Shown here: in pieces, positions 55,788 through 64,000 of the stretch
Position numbering within the stretch: the first letter of the stretch is position 1
Layout: each line of letters opens with the position of its first letter
Assembly: GCA_963794685.1 (NCBI GenBank)
Contig: CAWCFK010000012.1
Span: forward strand, 62,001-126,000
DNA from: CAVTWH01 sp963794685
GTDB taxonomy: Bacteria; Actinomycetota; Actinomycetes; Mycobacteriales; Micromonosporaceae
DNA: 64,000 nt
Direction: 5' to 3'
The notes under the pieces: generated by a model
What the model was told of the DNA's origin: nothing
Seen by the model: only the letters and a program-made list of their open reading frames with translations
The model's database searches: none
Program-made: the position numbers and the translations under genes

Positions 55788-58160
55788 TCGCCATGTCGAC
55801 GAAGCGGGACAGGTGCAGTTGGGCGGCCACGGTGACCGTGTCGGTCGGCCCGTTCCGGTGCTTGGCGACGATGAAGTCGGCCTCCCCGGCCCGCGGCGAC
55901 TCCTTGTCGTAGTAGTCGTCCCGGTGCAAGAGGATCACAACGTCAGCATCCTGTTCAATTGATCCCGATTCACGCAGATCGGATAGCTGGGGGCGCTTGT
56001 CGGTACGTTGTTCGGGGCCACGGTTGAGCTGGCTGACCGCGATGACCGGGCAGTCGACCTCCTTGGCCAGCAACTTCAGGCCCCGGGACAGCTCGGCGAC
56101 CTCCTGCTGCCGGCTCTCCGTGCGCTTCGGTGAGGACATCAGCTGGAGGTAGTCGACCACGATCAGCTTGAGGTCGTTGCGCTGCTTGAGGCGGCGGGCC
56201 TTGGCCCGGATCTCCATCAGCGTCATGTTGGGGGTGTCGTCGACGAACAGGGGCGCGCCGCTGATCTCGCCCATCCGCCGGGCCAGCTTGGTCCAGTCGT
56301 CGTCGGAGAGCTGACCGGAGCGCAGCACGTGCAGGGGCACCCTGGCCTCGGCGGAGAGCAGCCGCATCACGATCTCGACCTTGCTCATTTCCAGCGAGAA
56401 GATCGCGCTGGAGAGGTTGTGCCGGACCGAGGCCGAGCGGGCGAAGTCCATCGCGGCGGTGCTGTTGTGGGTCGGCACCATGGCCCGGCCGGCGAGGTAG
56501 AGGTGCTCGGCGTTGTCCACCGAGACACACTTGACCGGCACGCTCGGCACCGGGCGGACGTCCACCACGAAGCGCCGGTCGGTGTCGACGGAGCCGGTGG
56601 TCCGCCGCTCCTTGTGCAGCAGCCGGTCGCCCTCCACCCGGAACACGTCGTCACCGGCATGGAAGTCGACACCGTCCGCGGGGGTGTCCGCCGCGCGCTG
56701 GTATCCCAGGCCCACCACCAGTTCGTACACGTCGGCGGCCAACTCCGGGCTGGCCAGCTCCAGTCGCACGCTGCCCAGCGGGCTGACCGTGCCGGCGGCA
56801 TCCAGCAGGCCGGCGAGCAACGCCCGTCGCTGGCTCTCACCCGCGCGCAGGTAGCTGGCCGGGATGCGCCGGTCGGTGAGCGCGGCCAGCGCAACGACCT
56901 GCTCGGGGGCCACGGTCCAGACCGCCGGCGTCGTCCGGCAGCAGGGCGCCGCCGTCGGCCTCGATGTGCACCGCCAGCTCCGGGTCCGGCAACGTGAACG
57001 TGGCGGCGCCGGGCTCGCCGGTGATCAGCCACACGCCGAGTGGGTACGGGGCCACCGGCAGGGCGCGGTCGGGCAGGTCCAGTGGCCGGGTGTTGTCGAC
57101 GCTGTGGCTGAATCGGCCGTCGCCGGGTACCCGCAGAGTGGCCCGCAACTCCCCGGTGGTGAACACCTCCGGGCCGGCGCCGGCGTGAGGGCTGGTCAGC
57201 CAGCGGTGCTCGGCGTCGGCGACGATCACCGTCCCGTCGGAGAACTCCACCTCGTAGCACGGCCGGTCGAGCATCACCTCGCTGGTGGCGGTGACCGTGG
57301 TGGGCCGGCCGGCGGCGTCCAACAGCCGGTCGCCGATCGCCGCGGCGGCCATCGTGGTCCACCCGTCGGGCGTGGCCAGCGGGGTGTCCAGGGCCAGTGC
57401 CTTGCCCAGGCCGGGGCGGCCGGCGACGATGATCAGCTGGCCCGCGTGCAAGCCGTTGAGCAGCTTGTCGAGGTCACCGAAGCCGGTCGGGATGCCGGTC
57501 ATGGTGCCCTCGCGGGAGCCCACCGCCTCGATCTCGTCGAGGGTCGGCTGCAGCAGATCGGAGAGGATCACGAAGTCTTCGCTGGTACGCCGCTCGGTGA
57601 TGTCGTAGACGGCCTGCTGGGCGAGGTCCACCACGTCGTCGACGTCGCGTCCACCGCCGGCCGCGCTGCCGTAGCCGAGTTGGACGATCCGGGTCCCGGC
57701 CTCGATCAGCCGGCGCAGTACCGCCCGCTCGCCGACGATCTTGGCGTAGAAGGCGGCGTTGGCGGCGGTCGGCACGCTCGCCGAGCAGCGTGTGCAGGTA
57801 GGGCGCGCCACCGATGCGACCGAGGTCACCGGCGTCGGCCAGGGCGGCGGCCACGGTGATCGCGTCGGCCGGCTCGCCGCGACCGAAGAGCTCGATGACC
57901 GCGTCGAAGATGGTGGCGTGCGCGGGCTTGTAGAAGTCGCCGGCCTGGAGGATCTCCACCACGTCCGCGATGGCGTCCTTGGACAGCAGCATGCCGCCCA
58001 GCACGCTCTGCTCGGCGGCCACGTCCTGCGGCGGCGAGCGGTCAAACTGGCCGTCGGCCGGCCGGGCCTCCGGCGCGCGCTGCGGGCCGACCTCCCGCCG
58101 GGGCCGACCGGGCTCGTCCGGGGAAACCGGCACGGGACGGACCTCGTCGCTGATGGACAT
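55780..58160 (-). CDS. dnaB: Replicative DNA helicase DnaB with a class 3 intein; frameshifted
   Basis: DnaB is the hexameric helicase of the replisome. The N-domain (AAEQSVLGGMLLSKDAIADVVEILQAGDFY) and the C-terminal RecA-like motor (FSLEMSKVEIVMRLL, KLIVVDYLQLM, VIAVSQLNRG, LSDLRESGSIEQDADVVILLHRD) are present. The Walker A GRPGLGK is split before Ser by a 312-residue intein. A frame shift near 57776 lies in the N-extein. Extein length after removal is about 481 residues, normal. ATG 58160 with GGAGG just upstream. Because dnaB is essential the frame breaks are probably sequence errors. Confidence 0.92.
56464..57400 (-). other. Class 3 intein in dnaB with a decayed LAGLIDADG endonuclease
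   Basis: The intein begins ALALDTPLATPDGWTTM right after the P-loop Lys and ends AMVPTHN before the extein Ser. The first residue is Ala, not Cys or Ser. The class 3 triad is visible: Trp in DAEHRWLT, Cys in VKCVSVDNAEHLYLAG and Thr in PTHN. Endonuclease block C reads LGVWLITG where LGxWLGDG is expected, and block E reads LLAGLLDAAG where LAGLIDADG is expected; both catalytic Asp residues are missing. Length 937 bases is not a multiple of three, and the frame changes near 56930. Confidence 0.85.
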
Positions 58161-58565
58161 CGGTCCTCCCCCCGCATCGGCTTCCTTGTGTACCCCGGGG
58201 GTATGACAGTTCTGTCCGCGTGGACCGACGCCCCCCGACGCCCAGCTCCCGCAGTCCACCCGTGCCCAGTCACCATACGAACGCCGGGCCCCGCGACCAA
58301 ACAGGCCGGTGGATGAGCCTCTGGACAACCTGTGGACGACGCCCGGTCAAGCTGTGAAGAGCCCTGTGCACAGCTTGTGGATAACCTTGGGGATTCTCGC
58401 CATATCAGGCGCTGACCTGCGGATATCTAATGCACAGGGTGTGCGCTCGACAAACTTTGCCGGCGTGTCGACGACTCGCCTACAACACGCCGAAGCCGTG
58501 GTCACCGGTGGTGACCACGGCTCGGGCGTTGCCGGTCCGACCGGACACCTCGGATCGGCGGCGGT
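58161..58565. promoter_or_regulatory. 405-base dnaB leader with a perfect DnaA box
   Basis: No gene. It contains a perfect DnaA 9-mer TGTGGATAA at 58376-58384, several near-matches (CTGTGGAC, TGTGCACAG) at 58320-58375, and a terminator stem at 58495-58521. Promoter elements for dnaB are not obvious by eye. Confidence 0.6.
58495..58521 (-). terminator. Terminator downstream of the MFS gene
   Basis: Perfect 12-base-pair stem (arm GCCGTGGTCACC) with a 3-base loop, 45 bases after the MFS stop codon on the minus strand. Confidence 0.8.
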
Positions 58566-60254
58566 TCAGACCTCGTCCGGCCGGGCGGTGCGCGGCAGGG
58601 CGAAGGTGAGCGCGAAGGTGAGCACCACCAGCCCGCCGGTGACGCCGAGCACCCGCTGGGTGACCACGGTGAAGTCGTCCCGCACGGCGGCCGTGGCCGC
58701 ACCCGCGACCGCCGCGCCGGCCGGGCCGGCCTGCGGCCCGAGCGCCGCGATGGCCGCGTTCAACCGGGCACAACTTGCCGGTGTCACGTCGGCGGCGTCC
58801 TGGCTGCCACGATCGCGCAGGCACTGCCGGTACCCGGAAATGATCTGCTCCTGATCGGTGACGGCGGCCGCGCTCAGGCTGGCTCGCAGCGCCGCCACCC
58901 GGGCGTCCGCGGCGGGACCGGCGTGGCTGGCCAGCAGCGAGAAGAAGACCGTGCCGAGCACTGCGACGCCGATCGCGGCGGCGAACTGCTGCACCGCGTT
59001 GAGTACCCCGGAGCCCGAGCCGACCTCGTGGTCGCGGACCCCGGAGAGGATCACGTTGAACAGCGGGGCGACACACAGGCCGCTGCCGATCCCGCAGATC
59101 ACCAGGCCGGGCAGCAGTTGCCAACTGCTCACCGGCGCGGTGACGGCATGCAGCGTGAGCGCGAGGGTGGCCAGTCCGGCCAGCGTGACCAGCAGCCCGC
59201 CGTGGATCACGGTGCGGCCGAAGCGGGGGCCGAGCACCGCGCCGGACGCCGTCGCCCCCAGAGCCATGCCGAACGCCCACGGGGCGAAGGTGAGTCCGGC
59301 GTGCAGCGCCGAGAAACCCAGCCCGAGCTGCAGGAACAGACCGAGGACCAGCATCAGCCCGGTCAGTGCGGCGAAGAAACCGGTCACCACGAACAGACCG
59401 GCGGGGTACGCCCGGCGGGCGAACAGGCTCAGCTCGATCAGCGGCGAGGACGGGCGGCGACGCTCGTAGCCGACGAAGGCGATCACCACCGGGACGGCGG
59501 CGGCCATCATCGCGAAGCTCCACCACGGCCAACCCAGCTCGCGGCCCTGCACCAGCGGGTAGATGACCAGCACCAGCGCGGCGCTGACCAGCACCATGCC
59601 GGGCAGGTCGAGCCGGGTGGCCCGGGAGGTGTCCGACTCGGGCATGAAGAGCAGCGCGCCGACGATCGCCGCGAGGGCGAGCGGCACGTTGATACCGAAG
59701 ATCATCCGCCACTCGGTGCCCCACCAGTCGGCGCTGATCAGCGCGCCCGCCAGGATCGGGCCGCACACCGCGGACAAGCCGATGACCGGGCCGAACGCGC
59801 CGAACGCCTTGCCCAGCTCGGCTGGCGGGAAGACCTGCTTGATGATGCCGAAGCCCTGCGGCACCATCACCGCGCCGAGCGCGCCCTGCAGCACCCGGCT
59901 GGTGATCAGCATCTCCGGCGACTGGGCGAAGGCACAGGCTGCCGAGGTGAGCGCGAAGCCGGCTGCGCCGATCACGAACATCCGGCGGCGGCCGACGATG
60001 TCGCCCAACCGGCCGCCGGTGACCAGCATGACGGCGAAGGCCAGGGTGTATCCGGCGGAGATCCATTGGATGGTGCTGTAACTGCCGCCGAGGTCGGCCC
60101 GGATGCTCGGCGCGGCGACGTTCACCACGGTGCTGTCCAGCAGGTCCATCACCTCGACGGCGAGGACGGTGGCGAGCACAAGCCAACGCCAGCGGTACGG
60201 CGGGGCGGCGGTGCCCTCTGTGGTGGCGGATGTGGGCGCAGTGGTCACTGACAT
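58566..60254 (-). CDS. MFS multidrug transporter, DHA2 (14-helix) type
   Basis: The 562-residue protein starts at ATG 60254 behind GGGGGAATC and has about 14 membrane helices. The DHA2 signature LDSTVVNVAAPSI lies in helix 1, GGRLGDIVGRRRMF in the loop between helices 2 and 3, and FGPVIGLSAVCGPILAGALI is the motif C of drug-proton antiporters. It is the divergent partner of a TetR repressor whose operator overlaps its promoter, so export is likely induced by its own substrate. The large loop between 13 and 14 (DQEQIISGYRQCLRD) is typical. Confidence 0.92.
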   Translation of the reverse strand: MSVTTAPTSATTEGTAAPPYRWRWLVLATVLAVEVMDLLDSTVVNVAAPSIRADLGGSYSTIQWISAGYTLAFAVMLVTGGRLGDIVGRRRMFVIGAAGFALTSAACAFAQSPEMLITSRVLQGALGAVMVPQGFGIIKQVFPPAELGKAFGAFGPVIGLSAVCGPILAGALISADWWGTEWRMIFGINVPLALAAIVGALLFMPESDTSRATRLDLPGMVLVSAALVLVIYPLVQGRELGWPWWSFAMMAAAVPVVIAFVGYERRRPSSPLIELSLFARRAYPAGLFVVTGFFAALTGLMLVLGLFLQLGLGFSALHAGLTFAPWAFGMALGATASGAVLGPRFGRTVIHGGLLVTLAGLATLALTLHAVTAPVSSWQLLPGLVICGIGSGLCVAPLFNVILSGVRDHEVGSGSGVLNAVQQFAAAIGVAVLGTVFFSLLASHAGPAADARVAALRASLSAAAVTDQEQIISGYRQCLRDRGSQDAADVTPASCARLNAAIAALGPQAGPAGAAVAGAATAAVRDDFTVVTQRVLGVTGGLVVLTFALTFALPRTARPDEV

Positions 60255-60265
60255 GATTCCCCCAG

Positions 60266-60323
60266 GTAGAACGGCGTTCGTTATTACGAACACCGTTCTA
60301 CCGACGAACGGCGTTCGTGTCAA
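60266..60323. promoter_or_regulatory. Operator palindromes and promoter of the MFS/TetR pair
   Basis: One imperfect palindrome (GTAGAACGGCGTTCG, 6-base gap, CGAACACCGTTCTAC; one mismatch) at 60266-60301 and another, ACGAACGGCGTTCGT, at 60304-60318. On the minus strand TTGACA (60323-60318), 17 bases and TAGAAC (60300-60295) form a good promoter covered by both. Confidence 0.8.
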
Positions 60324-60347
60324 GTACAGTGTTCGGTGGAGGTGCGC

Positions 60348-61100
60348 ATGACCCGTCCCCGGCCGCCCTGGCAACGCCCGACCCCGGCGCCGACCAGCCA
60401 GAAGACCCCACTGTCCGCCGACGTGATCGTGGACACGGCGCTGCGCATCCTCGACCGCGAGGGCGTCGGGGCGATGAGCATGCGAAGGGTCGCCCAGGAG
60501 CTGGGCACCGGACCTGCCTCGCTCTACGCCCACGTCGCCAACCTGGCCGAGCTTCACGAGCTGGTCTTCGACCGGGTGGTCGGCGAGTTGCCGCTGCCCA
60601 CTCCAGATCCGCAGCGCTGGACCGAGCAGCTCAAGATGATGCTGTTCGAGTCCATAACGGTGATGCGCCGGCACAGCGGGGTGGCCCGGCTGGGCTTCGG
60701 CCGCATCCCGGTACTGGAGAACTCCGGCCGGTACACGGAGTGCATGCTCGGCGTCCTGCACGCCGGTGGGGTGCCCGACCAGTACGCCGCCTGGGCGGTG
60801 GACACCCTCGGGCTGTTCGTGACGGGCGCCGCCTACGAGGAGTACGTGCAGGCCGAGGAGGGGCAGACCGAGGAGGGGATGCGCGAGTGGTTCGACGAGT
60901 TCGGCCGGTACCTGGCCAACCTGCCGCCCGACCGCTTCCCCAACCTGGTGCGGATGGCCCCCGTGATGGTCCGCGGCGGCGGTGACGAGCGTTTGAGGTT
61001 CGGCATCGATCTGCTGGTCGGCGGCCTGGCGGCCATCGCGGCGAGCGCGGCCGGACGACCGTCGTCGCAGGCCTCGCCGACCGGGTCCGATCAGACCTGA
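60348..61100 (+). CDS. TetR-family repressor of the MFS transporter
   Basis: The 250-residue protein starts at ATG 60348 with GGAGG six bases upstream. The N-terminal HTH (SADVIVDTALRILDREGVGAMSMRRVAQELGTGPASLYAHVANLAEL) is the TetR type; the C-terminal TetR_C_1-like half ends with a Ser/Thr/Pro tail. The divergent MFS gene shares its promoter region, and two operator palindromes cover it, so direct repression with autoregulation is likely. Confidence 0.88.
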   Translation: MTRPRPPWQRPTPAPTSQKTPLSADVIVDTALRILDREGVGAMSMRRVAQELGTGPASLYAHVANLAELHELVFDRVVGELPLPTPDPQRWTEQLKMMLFESITVMRRHSGVARLGFGRIPVLENSGRYTECMLGVLHAGGVPDQYAAWAVDTLGLFVTGAAYEEYVQAEEGQTEEGMREWFDEFGRYLANLPPDRFPNLVRMAPVMVRGGGDERLRFGIDLLVGGLAAIAASAAGRPSSQASPTGSDQT

Positions 61101-61138
61101 CCCGCAGCGCCGGCCGCACCCGGTGCGAGCCGCTGGCG

Positions 61139-61798
61139 TCAGCCGGTGGCGTCAGCCGGTGGTGGGTCGAGGTCGGCGGCGGCCCCTGGGCGGGGGCCGG
61201 CCAGCCCGTGCAGGAGCAGGTCGGTCAAGGTGCGCACGATCTCCTCGTCGGACAGCTCCGGGCGGTGGGTACCGGCGGTGAGTACCGCGTAGCCGATGCC
61301 GGAGAGCATCGCGCCGATCGCCGCGCCGACCAGCCCCGGATCGCCGGGCAGCGGGTGCCCGCGCTCGCGCAGGTGCTCCAGGTGGTCGCGCAGCTCGTCG
61401 GTCTGCTCGACCAGCTGGCGCCAGTGTCGGCCGGAGCCCAACTCCTCGGCGGCCGACGACTGGTACAGCGCCACCACCACGGGCAGGTTGTCGCGGATGA
61501 TCCGCCAGGCGATCCCGAGGTGCGCGTGCAGTTGCGCCCGGTCGGTCAGGTCGTGCTCGCGCGGGTGCCCGGTCGCCGCCACAGCCTCGTCGGCCTGTGC
61601 GCCGAAGTCTGCGACCAGCGCTTGCAGCAACTCGTCCTTGCTGGCGAAGTGGTCGTAGAAGGAGCCGGTGGCCCGGCCTGCGGCAGCCGTGATGTCGCTG
61701 ATCTTGGTGCTGAGATAGCCGCGTTCGGCGAACAGCCGGCGAGCGGCGTCCAGCAGCGCCGCCCGGGTGCCGGCCGCCTGTTCCCTTCGCGTTGCCAT
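61139..61798 (-). CDS. TetR-family regulator (second)
   Basis: The 219-residue protein starts at ATG 61798 (MATRREQAAGTRAALLDAAR). The HTH reads LSTKISDITAAAGRATGSFYDHFASKDELLQALV. The ligand domain contains IAWRIIRDNLPVVVALYQSSAAEE. It is divergent from a flavin monooxygenase; the phased palindromes at 61945-61984 are its probable operator. It is the second repressor in a four-gene resistance-like cassette. Confidence 0.88.
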   Translation of the reverse strand: MATRREQAAGTRAALLDAARRLFAERGYLSTKISDITAAAGRATGSFYDHFASKDELLQALVADFGAQADEAVAATGHPREHDLTDRAQLHAHLGIAWRIIRDNLPVVVALYQSSAAEELGSGRHWRQLVEQTDELRDHLEHLRERGHPLPGDPGLVGAAIGAMLSGIGYAVLTAGTHRPELSDEEIVRTLTDLLLHGLAGPRPGAAADLDPPPADATG

Positions 61799-61837
61799 CT
61801 GCCCACCGTTTCCCTTCCCAATCGGCCTGCCCAGTCG

Positions 61838-61894
61838 CCCTGTCTCGATCGGCGTGCCCGATCGGCTGGCCCGATCTGCCTGTCTCGATCGGCG
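61838..61894. repeat. Degenerate direct repeat in the TetR leader
   Basis: CCTGTCTCGATCGGCG occurs twice, 40 bases apart, among other CCCGATCGGC-like copies at 61815-61905. Role unknown. Confidence 0.6.
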
Positions 61895-61944
61895 CGGCGG
61901 ATCGGCCTTGACCGACTGCCCGGCCGCCAGCATACTGGGCCCAG

Positions 61945-61984
61945 ATTCGGTGAATATGAATTCAGTGAACGAGCATTCGGTAAA
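61945..61984. promoter_or_regulatory. Three 15-base-phased palindromic repeats upstream of the monooxygenase
   Basis: ATTCGGTGAA, ATTCAGTGAA and ATTCGGTAAA start at 61945, 61960 and 61975, exactly 15 bases apart. The first two contain TTC-x-GTGAA palindromes. They are the likely operator of the neighbouring TetR. Confidence 0.75.
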
Positions 61985-62004
61985 TCGGATGGATGGGGTG
62001 GCTG

Positions 62005-63339
62005 ATGGACGTTGTGGTGATCGGCGGCGGAGTGGCCGGTGCGGTCAGTGCGCTCGCGCTGCGCCGGCTGGGGGCACAGGTCACGGTCTACGAGGCGCAT
62101 CCGCAGCCCGGTGGCGACGTGGGCTCCTACGTGAGCCTGGCCGTGAACGGCCTGCGGGCCCTGGCCGAGCTGGACTGCCTGGCAGCCGTCCAGGCCCGCG
62201 GCTTCCCGGTGGACCGGCAACGGCTGTGGTTCGGCAACGGCAGACCGATCGCCGACGTGCCCCGGTCCCGGCGCGCCGGGGACGACCTGCGCAGCATCAC
62301 CCTGCTCCGCGCGCACCTGGTCGACGAGCTGCGCCGGGCGGCGGTGGCGGCCGGTGCCCGGCTGGTGACGGGCGAGCGGCTGGTGGATGCGGCGCAGGCA
62401 CCGGGATCGGGACAGGGGCAGCCGGGCGGGCGGGTACGGGCCCGGTTCGCCAGTGGACACAGCGTCGACGCGGACCTGCTGGTCGGAGCCGACGGCATCT
62501 GGTCGACGGCGCGTGGCCTGCTCAACCCGGATCTCGGCGCGCCCCGGTTCGCCGGCCAGCACACCGTCTCCGGGGTGAGCACCGGCGTCGAGACCGATCC
62601 GTCCGTGTTCAATCTGGCGTTCTGCCGTAACGGGGCGTTCCTCTGGGTGGCCGCGCCGGGCGGCGAGGTGTGGTGGCAGGCGCAGGTGAGCAGCGACGAG
62701 CCGCCGGCGCGTACCGGCGTCAGCAAGGAGCACCGGCTGGCCCAGCTCATCCGGCTCTACCGGGGCGAGCCCACTCCGCTACGGATCATCGAAGCGACGA
62801 GCAGCCTGCACCCGGTGATCGTCAACCACTTCCTCGGCGAGGTGCCGGTCTGGCATGACGAACGGATCGTGCTGGTCGGCGACGCCGCGCACCCGGTCGG
62901 CGCCGGCCAGGGCGCCTCGATGGCGATCGAGGATGCGCTGGCCCTGGCCGTGGCTGTGCACGACAGCGCTGTGCACGACAGCGCTGTGCACGACAGCGCT
63001 GTGCACGACAACGCGGGCGTCCCCGCCGCACTGGTCCGCTACGAAGAACTGCGCCGGCCACGCATCCGCAAGGTGCTGCGGACCGCCGACGACAACCGCC
63101 GGGTCAAGAAGTCCGGCCCGCTGCGCCGCCGCCTGGAACAGCTGATGATGCCGCTGGTGGTACCCCGGGTCTACGAGCGGGCGACCGGCTGGCTCTACGC
63201 CGAACTGCCACCCCGGTTGCCCGCCGCCCCGGCCCGCGTCAGCGCCGCGCCCACCAACGCCGCGCCCACCAACGCCGCGCCCACCAGCACCGCGCCCATC
63301 AGCACCGCGCCCGCCAGTGCCGCGCCCACCGGCCACTGA
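62005..63339 (+). CDS. FAD-dependent monooxygenase with expanded C-terminal repeats
   Basis: The 444-residue enzyme has Rossmann motif DVVVIGGGVAGAVSALAL, the DG motif LLVGADGIWSTAR (FAD/NADPH-binding) and GD motif RIVLVGDAAHPVGAGQGASMAIEDALAL, the three signatures of class A flavoprotein hydroxylases. ATG 62005 is preferred to 61993. Two in-frame tandem repeats interrupt it: VHDSA at residues 317-336 and AAPTN-like at the C-terminal end. The family oxygenates aromatic compounds, tetracyclines or rifamycins. Neighbouring TetR is its likely controller. Confidence 0.88.
   Translation: MDVVVIGGGVAGAVSALALRRLGAQVTVYEAHPQPGGDVGSYVSLAVNGLRALAELDCLAAVQARGFPVDRQRLWFGNGRPIADVPRSRRAGDDLRSITLLRAHLVDELRRAAVAAGARLVTGERLVDAAQAPGSGQGQPGGRVRARFASGHSVDADLLVGADGIWSTARGLLNPDLGAPRFAGQHTVSGVSTGVETDPSVFNLAFCRNGAFLWVAAPGGEVWWQAQVSSDEPPARTGVSKEHRLAQLIRLYRGEPTPLRIIEATSSLHPVIVNHFLGEVPVWHDERIVLVGDAAHPVGAGQGASMAIEDALALAVAVHDSAVHDSAVHDSAVHDNAGVPAALVRYEELRRPRIRKVLRTADDNRRVKKSGPLRRRLEQLMMPLVVPRVYERATGWLYAELPPRLPAAPARVSAAPTNAAPTNAAPTSTAPISTAPASAAPTGH
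62953..63012. repeat. 15-base tandem repeat, four copies
   Basis: GCTGTGCACGACAGC is repeated four times with one change in the last, encoding VHDSA blocks within the FAD monooxygenase. Confidence 0.95.
63244..63333. repeat. 15-base tandem repeat, six copies, at the monooxygenase 3' end
   Basis: GCCGCGCCCACCAAC-like units repeat six times and encode the disordered tail AAPTN, AAPTS, TAPIS, TAPAS and AAPTG. Confidence 0.9.
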
Positions 63340-63357
63340 TCCCGGCGCGGATACAGC

Positions 63358-63387
63358 GGCGCCCGGCTCGATATCGAGCCGGGCGCC
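63358..63387. terminator. Perfect 30-base palindrome between convergent genes
   Basis: Half-site GGCGCCCGGCTCGAT meets its exact complement, giving a 15-base-pair stem with no unpaired bases or a small loop. It separates the monooxygenase from rplI and probably ends both transcripts. Confidence 0.8.
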
Positions 63388-63410
63388 GTCGCGTACCGAT
63401 GCTGCGGGGA

Positions 63411-63866
63411 CTACTTGGCCGCCACCACGACGACCGGGAAGGTCGCCGTGACCTCCGGGTGCAGCTTGACGCTGACCTGGTAGGTGCCGGTGGACTTGAC
63501 GTGGCCGGGCAGCTCGAGGCGGCGCCGGTCGAGGTCGGGTCCGCCGGCGGCCTTGACCGCCGCGGCGACCTCGGTCGGGGTGACCGAACCGAACAGCCGA
63601 CCGCCGGTGCCCGCGCGCACGGCGAGGCTGACCTTCAGGTCGGACAGCTGGGCCTTGACCTCGTTGGCGTGGCCCAGGTCACGGATCTCCCGGGAGTCGC
63701 GCGCCCGCTTGATCGAGGCAACCTGCTTCTCCGCGCCCTTGGTCCAGCCGATCGCGAACCCCTGCGGCAGCAGGTAGTTACGCCCGTAGCCGTTCTTCAC
63801 CTCGACGATGTCGCCGGGGGCGCCGAGGCCGGTGACCTCGCGGGTGAGGATGATCTTCATGCTCAT
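63411..63866 (-). CDS. rplI: 50S ribosomal protein bL9
   Basis: The 151-residue protein reads MKIILTREVTGLGAPGDIVEVKNGYGRNYLLP near the start, the bL9 signature, and ends with KLHPEVTATFPVVVVAAK. bL9 binds 23S rRNA domain V. ATG 63866 (MSMKI) has AGGGGG seven bases upstream; ATG 63860 is the alternative. It follows rpsR at a short distance. Confidence 0.97.
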   Translation of the reverse strand: MSMKIILTREVTGLGAPGDIVEVKNGYGRNYLLPQGFAIGWTKGAEKQVASIKRARDSREIRDLGHANEVKAQLSDLKVSLAVRAGTGGRLFGSVTPTEVAAAVKAAGGPDLDRRRLELPGHVKSTGTYQVSVKLHPEVTATFPVVVVAAK

Positions 63867-63881
63867 GTCCGCGCCCCCTTC

Positions 63882-64000
63882 TCAGCGACCGACGGTGGTG
63901 TAAGGCAGCAGCGCCATCTCGCGGGCGTTCTTCACGGCCTTCGCGATCTGCCGCTGCTGCTGCGAGCTGACGCCCGTCACCCGGCGTGCGCGGATCTTGC
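63882..64000 (-). CDS. rpsR: 30S ribosomal protein bS18, partial
   Basis: Only the last 39 residues are inside the window: KIRARRVTGVSSQQQRQIAKAVKNAR, then EMALLPYTTVGR and a TGA at 63884-63882. These match the conserved C-terminus of bS18. The gene runs off the right edge and precedes rplI as in the usual rpsF-ssb-rpsR-rplI order. Confidence 0.95.
   Translation of the reverse strand, partial: KIRARRVTGVSSQQQRQIAKAVKNAREMALLPYTTVGR

Overview
The window is about 72% GC (estimated by eye) with many GTG starts, strong third-position GC bias and GGAGG ribosome sites. Gene content (mycosin protease, WhiB-family regulator, DUF4192, DUF6457, mycobacterium-like blocks) points to an actinomycete, probably Micromonosporaceae. 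That placement is an inference. The rpsR-rplI-dnaB genes at the right end suggest a position on the oriC side of the chromosome.

Layout. 1-3 kb: tail of an acyl-CoA dehydrogenase, then a badly disrupted type VII secretion operon (small helical protein, unknown protein, mycosin). 3-8.5 kb: DinB-like protein, two overlapping TenA-family genes, a Panacea-domain candidate toxin-antitoxin pair, an unknown beta-propeller-like protein, a GNAT protein and a Ser/Thr kinase. 8.5-21.7 kb: a giant adenylate cyclase/AAA/TPR regulator, then a block whose order matches mycobacterial Rv3677c-Rv3683: MBL hydrolase, RidA, DUF4177, Pro-rich membrane protein, two ArsA/GET3 ATPases, wblA/whiB4, ponA2-like PBP, YqeY, metallophosphoesterase. 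tRNA-Pro follows. 22-28 kb: TetR with a tandem operator, a monooxygenase remnant, alpha/beta hydrolase, GNAT, lipoprotein, arginine deiminase-type hydrolase with divergent Lrp, TY-Chap-like protein.

28-49 kb is dominated by molybdenum cofactor biology: a YdeP/FdhF-type molybdo-oxidoreductase, MFS carrier, DUF6457, mobA and fdhD; then fructosamine kinase-moaA-moaD-HAD; then moaE-moeA-mog-moaC. Between these lie DUF4192, an endonuclease Q-UvrD fusion, a membrane protein, a CTAG-rich palindromic array ahead of an AAA ATPase, a DoxX-like protein and a GT87 mannosyltransferase.

49-58 kb: a short peptide gene built of 11-residue repeats, a membrane GGDEF-EAL protein, a second GT87-like protein, a phosphoribosyltransferase, an ABC-F ATPase and dnaB, which carries a class 3 intein with a decayed homing endonuclease. 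58-64 kb: a drug-efflux/TetR/TetR/monooxygenase cassette sits between dnaB and rplI-rpsR.

A caution for every reader: at least a dozen conserved genes, including dnaB and the PBP, are broken by single-base frameshifts in GC-rich or short homopolymer runs, while several very long genes are intact. Many breaks are therefore probably sequence errors rather than real lesions. The best candidates for something undescribed are the repeat peptide at 49.35 kb, the CTAG array at 42.7 kb, the Panacea pair at 5 kb and the EndoQ-UvrD fusion.
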